Assembly (NCBI RefSeq): GCF_004349065.1
Contig: NZ_SMKZ01000023.1
Coordinates: 1-64,000 of the forward strand
Length of the DNA: 64,000 nt
Source: Jiangella asiatica
Lineage (GTDB): Bacteria > Actinomycetota > Actinomycetes > Jiangellales > Jiangellaceae
Direction: 5' to 3'
A program made the position numbers and the translations under genes. This document shows positions 17,076 to 25,591 of this stretch, piece by piece. The notes below the pieces were generated by a model that did not search any database, was not told the origin of the DNA, and saw only the letters and a list, made by a program, of their open reading frames with translations. Each line of letters starts with the position of its first letter. Positions within the stretch are counted from its first letter, which is position 1.

Positions 17076-17954
17076 TCAGCCCTTCAACCCCGACGTCGCG
17101 ATGCTGTTCACCAGGTAGCGCTGCAGGACACCGAAGATCACCAGGCAGGGGATCACGCTGATGGCCGCCGAGGCCATGATGCGGGCCCGGGCCACCGACT
17201 CCGCGTTCAGGGTCGACAGGCCGACGGTCAGCGTGCGCATCTCGTCGGTCTGAGCGATGACCAGCGGCCACAGGAAGTCGTTCCAGTGCCAGAGGAAGAC
17301 GAAGATGCCCAGCGTCGCCAGCACCGGCTTCGTCAGTGGCAGGACCAGCCGCCAGAATACCGTCCACTCCCCCGCGCCGTCGATCTTCGCCGCGTCGAAC
17401 AGGTCGTCGGGCAGGCCCTTGATGAACTGCCGCATCAGGAAGACCGCCTGCGAGTTCGCCAGCGTCGGAACGATCAGCCCCCAGAAGGTGTTCACCCCGT
17501 CCAGCCGCGACACCAGCACGAACATCGGGATCAGGGTGGCCTGGATGGGCACCATCAGGGTGGCCAGGAACGACCACATCAGCGCGTTGCTGCCGGGGAA
17601 CCGCTTGCGCGCGAAGGCGTACCCGGCCATGGCTGCGGTCAGCAGGATGACGACCACCGACACGATCGAGTACACGAAGGAGTTGAGCGTCCAGCGCAGG
17701 AACGACGATGCCGACAGGACGGCGCTCAGGTTGTCCAGCGTGACCTCGTCCGGCAGCTGGTCCGGGATCGTCTGGGCGCCGTCCGGGCTCAGTGCGAGGA
17801 CGAACACGGCGACGAAGGGCACCACCGTGAGCACGGAGGCGAGCACCAGCAGGACGGTCAGCCAGATGTTGGCGCCGGTGCGCCGGCGCCGCCGGCGGTG
17901 ACCGGACGAGGCCCCCGCCTGCGTGGGGGCCGGTGGTGCGGTCAGCGTCGTCAC
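17076..17954 (-). CDS. Sugar ABC transporter permease, MalG type
   Basis: 292 residues from GTG 17954 (GTGA overlap with the upstream permease). A charged N-terminus (HRRRRRRTG) precedes the first membrane segment, and about six segments follow. The cytoplasmic EAA loop is near residues 190-212 (DDLFDAAKIDGAGEWTVFWR, with DGAGEW at the core) and contacts an ATPase subunit. The C-terminus is typical of MalG/CUT1 permeases. No ATPase gene is nearby; CUT1 systems of actinobacteria commonly share a multitask MsiK-like ATPase encoded elsewhere. Confidence 0.92.
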   Translation of the reverse strand: MTTLTAPPAPTQAGASSGHRRRRRRTGANIWLTVLLVLASVLTVVPFVAVFVLALSPDGAQTIPDQLPDEVTLDNLSAVLSASSFLRWTLNSFVYSIVSVVVILLTAAMAGYAFARKRFPGSNALMWSFLATLMVPIQATLIPMFVLVSRLDGVNTFWGLIVPTLANSQAVFLMRQFIKGLPDDLFDAAKIDGAGEWTVFWRLVLPLTKPVLATLGIFVFLWHWNDFLWPLVIAQTDEMRTLTVGLSTLNAESVARARIMASAAISVIPCLVIFGVLQRYLVNSIATSGLKG

Positions 17955-18856
17955 GTGTTCTCCCGGTCCAGGACGTACCGCTGCACCAGGGAGATGAGGA
18001 ACACGACGAAGAACAACACGACACCGATGGTGGCCGCGTAGCCGAAGTCGAAGAACCGGAAGCCCTGGTCGTAGAGCATGTACACCAATCCGTACGAAGC
18101 CCGCGCCGGCCCGCCGCCGGTCATGACGTAGATCGTGTCGAACACCTGGAACGCCGCGATCGTCTCGATCACGACGACGAAGAACACCACCGGCTTGAGC
18201 AGCGGCAGCGTGATGCGGCGGAACTTCCCCCACGCGCCGGCGCCGTCGAGCGTCGCCGCCTCCATGACGTCGCCGGGGATGTTCTTCAGCCCGGCGAGCA
18301 GGATGAGCATGGAGTAGCCGAAGCTCTTCCACACCGACACCACCGCGAGCGACCCGAGCACCATGGCCTGGTTGCCGGTGAGGAACGGGGCCGGCCCCAG
18401 ACCGACCCGCTCCAGCAACCCGTTGATCAGGCCGTCGGACTGGTAGATCCAGGTCCAGATGATGCCGGCCATCACGAACGACGTCACGTACGGCAGGAAC
18501 AGCAACCCGCGGAACAGTCCCCGGCCACGCACCACGTGATGGAGCATGGTCGCCGTCGCCAGCGATACCACCAGCGTGAGCGGCACGTAGATGAGCGCGT
18601 AGAGCAGTGTGACCCGCAGGCTGTCGACGAACAGGTCGTCGGAGAACAACCGCTCGTAGTTCTCCGCGCCGATGAACGTGAACTCTCCGCTCAGCCGGTA
18701 GTCGGTGAAGCTCATCCCGACCGCGCCGAGGCTCGGCACGTACCTGAAGATCACGAAGAGCACGAGCATCGGCAGGACGAACAGCAGTCCCCAGCCCGGA
18801 TCCCGGGCACGCTGCCGCCACGACGGCCGGGGCGCGGCCGGGCGGTGCACAGTCAT
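17951..18856 (-). CDS. Sugar ABC transporter permease, MalF type
   Basis: 301 residues with six hydrophobic segments. The N-terminal WGLLFVLPMLVLFVIFRYVP and FTDYRLSG region, and the EAA loop MEAATLDGAGAWGKFRRIT near residues 205-223, are diagnostic of CUT1-family permeases. It lies 31 bases downstream of the binding-protein gene and overlaps the second permease by four bases, so it is part of a binding protein-MalF-MalG operon. Substrate probably an oligo- or amino sugar; not determinable from sequence. Confidence 0.92.
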   Translation of the reverse strand: MTVHRPAAPRPSWRQRARDPGWGLLFVLPMLVLFVIFRYVPSLGAVGMSFTDYRLSGEFTFIGAENYERLFSDDLFVDSLRVTLLYALIYVPLTLVVSLATATMLHHVVRGRGLFRGLLFLPYVTSFVMAGIIWTWIYQSDGLINGLLERVGLGPAPFLTGNQAMVLGSLAVVSVWKSFGYSMLILLAGLKNIPGDVMEAATLDGAGAWGKFRRITLPLLKPVVFFVVVIETIAAFQVFDTIYVMTGGGPARASYGLVYMLYDQGFRFFDFGYAATIGVVLFFVVFLISLVQRYVLDRENT

Positions 18857-18887
18857 GGTGGATCTCCTTGCCCGTGGGTACGGGCTG

Positions 18888-20138
18888 TCAGCCGCCTCGT
18901 GCGATCAGGTCCCGAGCTTCCTCGGCGGCGTCGGCCAGGGCGTCCTCGGCGGACTTGGACCCCTGCAGCGCGGCCTGCAGCTGCGCCGACAGCACCGCCA
19001 TCACCTGGCGCGCGGTGGGCGTGACCTCGCCCGGCCGAGCGTACTGCAGGGCGTCGTTCAGCGCCGTGATGGCCTCGTCGCCGGCCGGCGGCTCCACGTC
19101 GGTGCGGGCCGGGAAGGTGCCGGCCGCCTCGTTGAGCTCGACCGCGACCTCCGGCGAGGAGATGTAGGACGCGACCTCGAACGCCGCGTCGTCGTCGTCG
19201 CTGATGCTGGTCAGGGCCAGCACGCCGGGAATGCCGAAGGTGACCTGCTCCTCGCCGGTGAGCGGCGCGCCGACCACGACGTTCTCCGCGCCGACGCCGG
19301 CCCTCATCTGCTCCACCTCGAAGGCGGCCAGCGCGAACCCCATGGCCGCCGTTCCGTTGCCCAGCGGTCCGCCGTCGACGGCGTTGGGCTTGGTGGCCGC
19401 GTCGGCCGGGAGCCCGCCGGCCTCCTGCAGGTCGAGCAGGAACTGCAGCGCCGCCACCCCCTCCGGCCCGTCGAAGGCGACGTCGCTACCGTCCTCGGTG
19501 AAGACCGAGCCGCCGGCCTGCCACAGCAGCGGGTAGAAGCTGAGGTTGAGCGTCATCTCGGGCGAACCGGCGTAGTCCATGACCGCCACGCCGTTCGCGG
19601 CCAGCGCGGGCGCGGCGGCCAGGACGTCCTCCCACGTGGTCGGCATCTCGGTGATGCCCGCCGCCTCGAACAACGCCGTGTTGTACACCGTCGTGGTGCT
19701 CGTGTGGTAGATCGGCACCCCGTACAGCTCGTCCTCGAACGTCACCACGTCGAGTGCGCTGGGCAGGTAGGCGTCGCGGCTGTCCTCGACCGCCCCGTCG
19801 ACCGGCTTCAGCCCACCGGTCACCTGGTACTGCAGCGTCTGGTCCGGGGTGAGCAGCACGAGGTCGGGGCCCTGCCCGGCGGCGATGGCCGTGGCGATCT
19901 TCTCGTCCCGGCCCTCCCAGGGCAGGAGCTCGATGGTGAGGTCGATGTCCTCGTTCGCGGACTCGAAGTCGGCCTCCACCTGATCCCAGAACGCGATGCT
20001 CGCGTCCTGATCCGCGATCACCGGGTACATCCACAACGTGACCTCGGCCGAGCCGCCGCCGGCCGTGTCATCGGAACCGCCGCACGCCGCCACTGTCAGC
20101 GCCGCCGCTGTCGCGACCGCCATACCTCGAACTCGCAC
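18888..20138 (-). CDS. Extracellular sugar-binding lipoprotein of ABC importer
   Basis: 416 residues from GTG 20138 with GAGGAGGA upstream. The signal sequence ends in lipobox TVAAC (Cys about 19), followed by a GGSDD linker; the mature protein is anchored to the membrane. Features of SBP family 1: VTLWMYP at the start of lobe 1, FWDQVEADFESAN, WEGRDEKIATAIAAGQGPDLVLL, YNTALFEAAGI..PTTWEDV, and C-terminal GTFPAR. It captures a sugar for the two downstream permeases. First gene of a seven-gene operon that ends with the aminotransferase at 14392. Confidence 0.93.
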   Translation of the reverse strand: MRVRGMAVATAAALTVAACGGSDDTAGGGSAEVTLWMYPVIADQDASIAFWDQVEADFESANEDIDLTIELLPWEGRDEKIATAIAAGQGPDLVLLTPDQTLQYQVTGGLKPVDGAVEDSRDAYLPSALDVVTFEDELYGVPIYHTSTTTVYNTALFEAAGITEMPTTWEDVLAAAPALAANGVAVMDYAGSPEMTLNLSFYPLLWQAGGSVFTEDGSDVAFDGPEGVAALQFLLDLQEAGGLPADAATKPNAVDGGPLGNGTAAMGFALAAFEVEQMRAGVGAENVVVGAPLTGEEQVTFGIPGVLALTSISDDDDAAFEVASYISSPEVAVELNEAAGTFPARTDVEPPAGDEAITALNDALQYARPGEVTPTARQVMAVLSAQLQAALQGSKSAEDALADAAEEARDLIARGG

Positions 20139-20184
20139 CGGTCATCCTCCTCGCCCAGCAGCCGGCGAATACCGGCCGGGGCCG

Positions 20185-20213
20185 AAACTATATCTGACCG
20201 TACGACGCGTCAA
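20185..20213 (-). promoter_or_regulatory. Candidate promoter of the sugar-importer operon
   Basis: On the minus strand TTGACG (20208-20213) and TAGTTT (20185-20190) are 17 bases apart and about 50 bases upstream of GTG 20138. The -35 overlaps the stop of the erm gene. The spacer contains TACGGTC (20196-20202), identical to half of the palindrome at 13880-13895, which hints at common control. Confidence 0.5.
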
Positions 20214-21034
20214 GGCGCATCGCGGTCACGATTCGGCCGATGATCTGCCGCCAGGTCGCGGGCGAGCGCCAGCCAGGTCGCCGTCGGGACCGTCGCGGCG
20301 GGTGCGGGCGGGTCGATCCCCGTCGACGTCATCAACCGGTGGGCGCGCTTCTTCGGCACGTGCGCACCGAGGACCTCGCGGGTCGGCCGCCCCGGTGAGC
20401 GGTACCGCTCCTGCAGCAGCCGGCGGGCCAGCCGGGCGGTGCGCCGCGACACGTCGGCGCGCCGCCGGATCACCAGGTGTGCGGAGTCGACGGAGGGCGC
20501 CGGGTCGAAGCTGCCCGGCCGGACCCGTCCGGAGATGCTCAGCTCGAACCGCGCCTGCCACCAGGCGACCTCGAGGTCGCGCGGGTGAGTTGCGGTCATG
20601 CGCTTCGCGAACCCCCACTCCACCAGCAGGTCCGCCCGCGCGATCGACGTCTCCTCCGGATCCAGCAGCCGGCGCAGCAGCGCCGTCGAGATCGCGTACG
20701 GGATGTTCGCGACCACCGCGAAGGAGCGCCGCGGGAGCATCACGGTGCGGGCGTCGGCGGCGACCACCCGCACGCCCGGCTCAGCGGCGAACCGGCGCTC
20801 CAGCAGCGCGACGAACCGCGGGTGCCGCTCGACGGCGATGACGCGGGCGCCGGTGGCGGCCAGCGGTCCGGTGAGCGCGCCGGTCCCGGCGCCGAGCTCG
20901 ACGACGAGGTCGCCGGGGCCGGAGCCGGACGAGCGCACCATCCGGCGGCTGACCGAGGGGTCGCGGAGCAGGTGGATGCCGGCATGGTTGGGTCGGTGGG
21001 ACGGGCGGTGCTTGGTGCGGGCGTGGCGAGGCAT
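20210..21034 (-). CDS. Erm-family 23S rRNA adenine-N6 methyltransferase
   Basis: 274 residues. SAM-binding motif I VVELGAGTGALT (about 44-55), acidic residue AVERHP (about 67-72) and catalytic NIPYAIST (about 109-116) mark the KsgA/Erm family. The Arg/His-rich N-terminus (RHARTKHRPSHRPNHAG), HLLRDP and NIPYAIST favour Erm over KsgA. Erm methylates A2058 of 23S rRNA and gives macrolide-lincosamide-streptogramin B resistance. A leader peptide ORF (21194-21250) and a terminator-like hairpin (21082-21129) precede it, consistent with drug-induced attenuation. The ribosome-binding site is weak, as expected for an attenuated erm. The ABC-F gene is close by. Confidence 0.83.
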   Translation of the reverse strand: MPRHARTKHRPSHRPNHAGIHLLRDPSVSRRMVRSSGSGPGDLVVELGAGTGALTGPLAATGARVIAVERHPRFVALLERRFAAEPGVRVVAADARTVMLPRRSFAVVANIPYAISTALLRRLLDPEETSIARADLLVEWGFAKRMTATHPRDLEVAWWQARFELSISGRVRPGSFDPAPSVDSAHLVIRRRADVSRRTARLARRLLQERYRSPGRPTREVLGAHVPKKRAHRLMTSTGIDPPAPAATVPTATWLALARDLAADHRPNRDRDAP

Positions 21035-21081
21035 GAGCCATCACGACCAATCGCGATCACGGAAGACGGCGGACGTCGAAA

Positions 21082-21129
21082 AGCCGCGCCGTGCACCTCG
21101 GGTGTGCTCACCGAGGGACGGACGCGGCT
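21082..21129 (-). terminator. Attenuator hairpin upstream of erm
   Basis: On the minus strand AGCCGCG (21123-21129) pairs with CGCGGCT (21082-21088). CCGT with ACGG and CTCGG with CCGAG extend the stem, and TTTT follows the 3' arm. This is a rare intrinsic-terminator shape for a high-GC genome and lies between the leader peptide stop and the erm start, where a transcriptional attenuator would be. Confidence 0.6.
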
Positions 21130-21193
21130 CCGGCGTGCTCCGTGTCGCCGGCCCGGACCCGCTCAGATGGGGGTCAGCCGGTGGTACGCGAAG

Positions 21194-21250
21194 CTACGCC
21201 GTGACGGACCGGCGGGGACGCCAGTACGCCACAGCGGCGTTCTTTATCAT
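21194..21250 (-). CDS. Erm leader peptide (18 residues)
   Basis: ATG 21250 is preceded by GGAGGGG at six bases and encodes MIKNAAVAYWRPRRSVTA, then TAG. RPR at residues 11-13 is a +X+ (Arg-X-Arg) motif, the class of nascent-chain sequence at which macrolide-bound ribosomes stall. The position 160 bases before the erm start, with a terminator-like hairpin between, matches known erm attenuation regions. Not reported as a known leader to my knowledge; function is inferred. Confidence 0.65.
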   Translation of the reverse strand: MIKNAAVAYWRPRRSVTA

Positions 21251-21278
21251 TCCCACCCCTCCAGGGTAGCGGCTGCGA

Positions 21279-21833
21279 TCAGCCGGACACCAACGCATTC
21301 GGCGTGACGGTGATCTCGAACGGCTTCGCCAGCGTGACGCTCTCGTCACCGCTCGCCCGGCCCACCTCTTCGTACCCGCCGTCGACCAGGTCGTACGCGA
21401 CGATGGACGGCTCGACCGGGTCAACCATCCAGTACGACGCCACGCCGTGTTCGGCGTAGACGGAGTACTTGAGCAGCTGGTCGTATCGCCGAGTGCTTCG
21501 CGACAGCACCTCGACCGCCAGCACGAGCGGCGCGACGATGTTGCGCTCGCGGACGTCGGCCCGCCGGACGACGAGTAGATCCGGCTGGAGTGATGTCGCG
21601 TCGTCGGGCTGCCAGTCCAGCGGCGCGAAGTACACCTTCATCGTCGCAGGGACACCGGCGCGCAGCAGGACGGCGAGCTCGAGCAGGGCCTCCTGGTGGA
21701 TGGGTCGCGGCGCGGGGCTCACGAGGAGGATCCCGTCGACCAGCTCGTACCGCAGCCCGTCGTCGGGCAACGCCTCGAGGTCGGCGACGGTCCATCCCTC
21801 GACTGCATGTGGCATCACCGTCATGGTTGTCAT
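21279..21833 (-). CDS. Uma2-family (DUF820) endonuclease-fold protein
   Basis: 184 residues from ATG 21833 with AAAGGGGGC upstream. The protein has the Uma2 layout: GLRYELVDGILLVSPAP near residues 26-42, LQPDLLVVRR (about 82-91) carrying the PD motif, LAVEVLSRST (about 104-113) with the E-x-x acidic residue, and YWMVDP (about 134-139). The family has a PD-(D/E)XK nuclease fold, but activity is rarely shown. It lies between the ABC-F gene and the erm leader in the same direction. A link with resistance is not evident. Confidence 0.85.
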   Translation of the reverse strand: MTTMTVMPHAVEGWTVADLEALPDDGLRYELVDGILLVSPAPRPIHQEALLELAVLLRAGVPATMKVYFAPLDWQPDDATSLQPDLLVVRRADVRERNIVAPLVLAVEVLSRSTRRYDQLLKYSVYAEHGVASYWMVDPVEPSIVAYDLVDGGYEEVGRASGDESVTLAKPFEITVTPNALVSG

Positions 21834-21897
21834 GGTGCCCCCTTTCGGGCTCGGTCGCCACTGACCCTCTCCCTGATCCGCAACCTCCGCAACTCGC

Positions 21898-21917
21898 TAT
21901 CCACAGGCCTGTGGATA
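21898..21917. repeat. Perfect 20-bp palindrome of two DnaA-box-like sequences
   Basis: TATCCACAGGCCTGTGGATA starts four bases after the stop codon of the ABC-F gene. With flanking bases it contains a perfect DnaA box (TTATCCACA, minus strand, 21910-21918) facing a one-mismatch copy (21897-21905). As RNA it would form a ten-pair hairpin without a U tract, so terminator use is also possible. Confidence 0.6.
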
Positions 21918-21921
21918 ACCG

Positions 21922-23559
21922 TCAAAGCACCAGCTCGCCGTCGACGACGGTGGCCGTCTCGCCGCTCCACCGGTGCCGCGCCCAGCGGTCGTGCGTGACC
22001 ACGACGACGGCCAGCCCGGAGGCGTCGACGGCGGTCTCCAGCTCCTCGACCAGCCCCAGCGACAGGTGGTTCGTCGGCTCGTCCAGCAGCAGCACCTGCG
22101 GCCGGCTCACCAGCAGCCTCGCCAGCGCCAACCGGCGCTGCTGGCCCACCGAGAGCCGCCCGACCGGCGTGTTCAGCGACGGCCCCGGCAGCAGGCCGAG
22201 CCCGGCCAGCTCCGCCTGGTACTCCCCCGCCGGTCCCGGCCGGCCGGCGGCGAACGCCTGCACCGCGGTCAGCGACGGATCCGGGAAGCTGCCGGTCTGC
22301 GGCAGCCAGCCGATCCGCAGCCGGCGCGGGCTGAGCACCCGGCCCGTCGCCGGTTCCAGGACACCGGCGAGCACGGCCAGCAGCGACGACTTCCCGGCGC
22401 CGTTGCGCCCGGTGATCAAGAGCCGGGTGTCGGCGGTGACGTCCAGCGCCGCTGCCTTGATCCGGCCCGGCACACAGACGTCGCGTGCCGCGATGAGCAC
22501 GCCGGTGGGCGTCTGCGCGCCGAGGGCGGCGTCGAAGCGCAGCAGTCGCGGCGGCTTCGGGATGCGCAGCTCCTCCAGCCGGCGCAGCCGGTTCTCCGCG
22601 TCGCGCACGCGCCGGGCCACCGCCGCGTCGACCTTCTGGCTGAGGAAATGCGCCACGAACTTGTCGTTGTCGCGTCGGCCGCGGCCGTCGTGCCCGACCC
22701 GGCGGGCGTCCTGCTTGACGGCGGCACGGGCTTCGTCGACGTCATCGGACCAGGTGGTGTAGGCCTGCTCCCAGCGCACCCGGGCGGCCGCCTTGCCGGC
22801 CAGGTAGTCGGTGTAGGCGCCGGTGTAACGGGCCGGGCCGATCCGCGGGGTGCCGTCGCGCTGCACGGTCAGGACCGGGTCGAGATCCAGGATCGACGTG
22901 GCGACGCCGTCCAGGAACGCCCGGTCGTGCGAGACGGTGACGACGGCACCCCGGTACCCGCGCAGCGACTCCTCGAGGAAGGCGATCGCGTCGTCGTCCA
23001 GGTGGTTCGTCGGTTCGTCCAGTAGCAGCACGTCCGGGGCCTGGACCAGCGCCAGCGCCAGTGCCAGCCGGGAGCGCTGGCCACCGGACAGCGTGTCCAC
23101 CGAACGGTCACCGACCACGTCGGCCAGGCCCAGCCCGGCCAGCGCCCGCGCGGCCCGCGCGTCGGCCGACCACCCGTCACGCAGCTCGTACTCCGCGAGC
23201 AGGTCGCCGTACTCGTCGAGCACCGACTGGTCACCGTCGGCCAGCCTGGCCTCGGCGGCGCGCATGCGCTGCTCCATGTCGCGGAACTCCGCGAGCGCGG
23301 CGTCCACGGCGGCGTCGACGGTCATGCCGTCCGGCAGGTCGGGCTCCTGGGTGAGATAGCCGAGACTGCCACGCCGCTCGACACTGCCGGAGTCCGGCGC
23401 CTCGACACCCGCGGAGAGCCGGAGCAGCGTGGACTTGCCGACGCCGTTCTCGCCGACGATGCCGAGCCGCTCCCCCGCGCCGGCGTCGTAGCTGACGCCG
23501 TCGAGGACCGGACGGCCACCGTAGGCGATGGACAGGGCGCGAACAGAAAGTAGAGACAT
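21922..23559 (-). CDS. ABC-F ribosome-protection ATPase (antibiotic-resistance type)
   Basis: 545 residues from ATG 23559 (MSLLSVRALSIAYGG). The frame also continues upstream to GTG 23604 with an Arg-rich extension. Two ABC cassettes are present: Walker A GENGVGKST and signature LSGGQRSRLALA, then Walker A GRNGAGKSS and signature LSVGQQRRLALA, each followed by LLLDEPTNHL. Long linker between them is rich in Arg/Asp (HDGRGRRDNDKF), and there are no membrane segments. ABC-F resistance factors displace drugs from the ribosome exit tunnel. Nearness to erm supports a macrolide/lincosamide role. The upstream leader contains short start-stop codon pairs and a stem-loop, suggesting translation-linked induction. 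Confidence 0.87.
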   Translation of the reverse strand: MSLLSVRALSIAYGGRPVLDGVSYDAGAGERLGIVGENGVGKSTLLRLSAGVEAPDSGSVERRGSLGYLTQEPDLPDGMTVDAAVDAALAEFRDMEQRMRAAEARLADGDQSVLDEYGDLLAEYELRDGWSADARAARALAGLGLADVVGDRSVDTLSGGQRSRLALALALVQAPDVLLLDEPTNHLDDDAIAFLEESLRGYRGAVVTVSHDRAFLDGVATSILDLDPVLTVQRDGTPRIGPARYTGAYTDYLAGKAAARVRWEQAYTTWSDDVDEARAAVKQDARRVGHDGRGRRDNDKFVAHFLSQKVDAAVARRVRDAENRLRRLEELRIPKPPRLLRFDAALGAQTPTGVLIAARDVCVPGRIKAAALDVTADTRLLITGRNGAGKSSLLAVLAGVLEPATGRVLSPRRLRIGWLPQTGSFPDPSLTAVQAFAAGRPGPAGEYQAELAGLGLLPGPSLNTPVGRLSVGQQRRLALARLLVSRPQVLLLDEPTNHLSLGLVEELETAVDASGLAVVVVTHDRWARHRWSGETATVVDGELVL

Positions 23560-23650
23560 GTGACGACCTCGACGAGGATCGATGGAAACCCGCCGGGTGC
23601 GCACACCTCAGGCCGCGGGCCGAGTCACATGTCAGATCACATCGCTGTCG

Positions 23651-23656
23651 ATTGTA
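23651..23656 (-). promoter_or_regulatory. -10 element of the ABC-F gene
   Basis: TACAAT on the minus strand lies 14 bases after the aspS stop codon and would give a leader of about 85 bases before ATG 23559. The leader contains two ATGTGA start-stop units and a CTCGGCC-GGCC(T)GAG hairpin. A good -35 hexamer is not seen. Confidence 0.45.
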
Positions 23657-23669
23657 GCAGCGAAGGGTC

Positions 23670-25430
23670 TCAGGACTGCGGCGGCTCCGGTACGGCGTCG
23701 ATGCCGGCCTCCTTGCGCTGCTGCGCGGTGATGGGCGCCGGCGCCGCCGTCAGCGGGTCGTAGCCGCCGCCGGTCTTCGGGAAGGCGATGACGTCACGGA
23801 TGGAGTCCGAGCCGGCCAGCAGCGCGGCGACCCGGTCCCAGCCGAACGCGATCCCGCCGTGCGGCGGCGCGCCGTACTTGAACGCGTCGAGGAGGAACCC
23901 GAACTTCTCCTGGGCCTCGTCCGGCCCCAGACCCATGACCTGGAAGACGCGCTCCTGCACGTCGCGGCGGTGGATACGGATCGACCCGCCGCCGATCTCG
24001 TTGCCGTTGCAGACGATGTCGTAGGCATAGGCCAGTGCGTTGCCGGGGTCGGTGTCGAAGGTGTCGAGCCACTCCGGCTTGGGCGAGGTGAACGCGTGAT
24101 GCACCGCCGTCCACGCCCCGGACCCGACGGCGACGTCGTCGGTCTCGGCGACCGGCTCGAACAGCGGCGAGTCGACCACCCAGGTGAACGCCCAGGCGGA
24201 TTCGTCGATGAGGCCGGCGCGGCGGCCGATCTCGAGCCGGGCCGCGCCCAGCAGCGCCTGCGAGGACCGGCGCGGGCCGGCGGCGAAGAAGATCGCGTCA
24301 CCGGAGACGGCGCCGGCCAGCTTCGGCAGCCCGGCCTTCTCGTCGTCGGACAGGTTCTTGGCCACCGGGCCGGACAGCTCGCCGTCGTTGCCGACCAGCA
24401 CGTACGCCAGGCCGCGCGCACCGCGGGCCTTGGCCCAGTCCTGCCAGCCGTCGAGCTCCTTGCGGCTCTGCGACGCGCCGCCCGGGTACACGACGGCGCC
24501 GACGTACGGCGCCTGGAAGACGCGGAACCGGGTGTCGGCGAAGTGCTCGGTGACCTCGATCAGCTCCTGGCCGAAGCGCAGGTCAGGCTTGTCCGAGCCG
24601 AAGCGGTCCATCGCGTCGTGGTAGCTCATGCGCGGGATGGGCGTGGTGATCTCGTGCCCGACCAGCGCCCACAACGCCGTGACGACCCGCTCGGCGAGCG
24701 CGATGACGTCGTCTTGCTCGACGAAACTCATCTCGATGTCGAGCTGGGTGAACTCCGGCTGCCGGTCGGCGCGGAAGTCCTCGTCGCGGTAGCAGCGCGC
24801 GATCTGGAAGTACCGCTCCACCCCCGCCACCATGAGCAGCTGCTTGAACAGCTGCGGCGACTGCGGCAGGGCGTACCAGGATCCCGGCCGCAGCCGGGCG
24901 GGCACCACGAAGTCACGGGCCCCCTCCGGCGTGGAGCGCGTCAGCGTCGGCGTCTCGACCTCGACGAAGCCCTCGGCGAGCAGAACATCGCGGGCCGCGC
25001 GGTTGATGTCGCTGCGCAGCCGGATCGCCGCTGCCGGGCCGCTGCGGCGCAGGTCAAGGTAGCGGTACTTGAGCCGCACTTCCTCGCCGACGTCGACGTG
25101 CTCGTCGATCTGGAACGGCAGCGGCTCGGCCTCGCTGAGCACATCGACAGCGTCGGCCACCACCTCGATCTCACCGGTCGGCAGGGCGGGGTTCTCGTTG
25201 CCGGCCGGCCGCCGGTTCACCGTGCCGGTGACCTTGACGCAGAATTCGTTGCGCAGCCCGTGCGCGACCTCCTCGTCCCGCACCACCACCTGCGCCAGCC
25301 CCGACGCGTCGCGCAGATCCAGGAACGCCACTCCCCCGTGATCGCGGCGGCGGGCCACCCAGCCGGTGAGCGTGACGGTCTGGCCGGCGTGGCCGGCGCG
25401 CAGCGTGCCGGCCTCGTGGGTGCGGAGCAC
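23670..25430 (-). CDS. aspS: Aspartyl-tRNA synthetase
   Basis: 586 residues, normal bacterial-type length. N-terminal OB-fold anticodon-binding domain ([20 protein letters not shown]), class II motif 2 ([19 protein letters not shown] near residues 218-236), bacterial GAD insertion (residues of about 290-410), and C-terminal motif 3 [15 protein letters not shown]. It charges tRNA-Asp; in bacteria without AsnRS it may also charge tRNA-Asn. ATG start at 25430. It lies upstream of the ABC-F gene on the same strand, which has its own -10. Confidence 0.97.
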   Translation of the reverse strand: MLRTHEAGTLRAGHAGQTVTLTGWVARRRDHGGVAFLDLRDASGLAQVVVRDEEVAHGLRNEFCVKVTGTVNRRPAGNENPALPTGEIEVVADAVDVLSEAEPLPFQIDEHVDVGEEVRLKYRYLDLRRSGPAAAIRLRSDINRAARDVLLAEGFVEVETPTLTRSTPEGARDFVVPARLRPGSWYALPQSPQLFKQLLMVAGVERYFQIARCYRDEDFRADRQPEFTQLDIEMSFVEQDDVIALAERVVTALWALVGHEITTPIPRMSYHDAMDRFGSDKPDLRFGQELIEVTEHFADTRFRVFQAPYVGAVVYPGGASQSRKELDGWQDWAKARGARGLAYVLVGNDGELSGPVAKNLSDDEKAGLPKLAGAVSGDAIFFAAGPRRSSQALLGAARLEIGRRAGLIDESAWAFTWVVDSPLFEPVAETDDVAVGSGAWTAVHHAFTSPKPEWLDTFDTDPGNALAYAYDIVCNGNEIGGGSIRIHRRDVQERVFQVMGLGPDEAQEKFGFLLDAFKYGAPPHGGIAFGWDRVAALLAGSDSIRDVIAFPKTGGGYDPLTAAPAPITAQQRKEAGIDAVPEPPQS

Positions 25431-25591
25431 GGATGGTCCTCTCGGATCGTTCGGCGGGAGTCGCGCTACGGCCTAGCGCAACAGCAGCGATCCTATGTAA
25501 CGCGCTCGCACGCACGCGAGGCGATTCCGTCGTCATCGACGATCCGTCACATCACGAGGTGATCGTGGGTCGAAGATCGGGCGGCGCAGGG

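Noticed and set aside
20210-21034. Annotation as KsgA (16S rRNA dimethyltransferase)
   Set aside because: The basic N-terminus, NIPYAIST motif and the leader peptide fit Erm better; KsgA normally has NLPYN and other neighbours.
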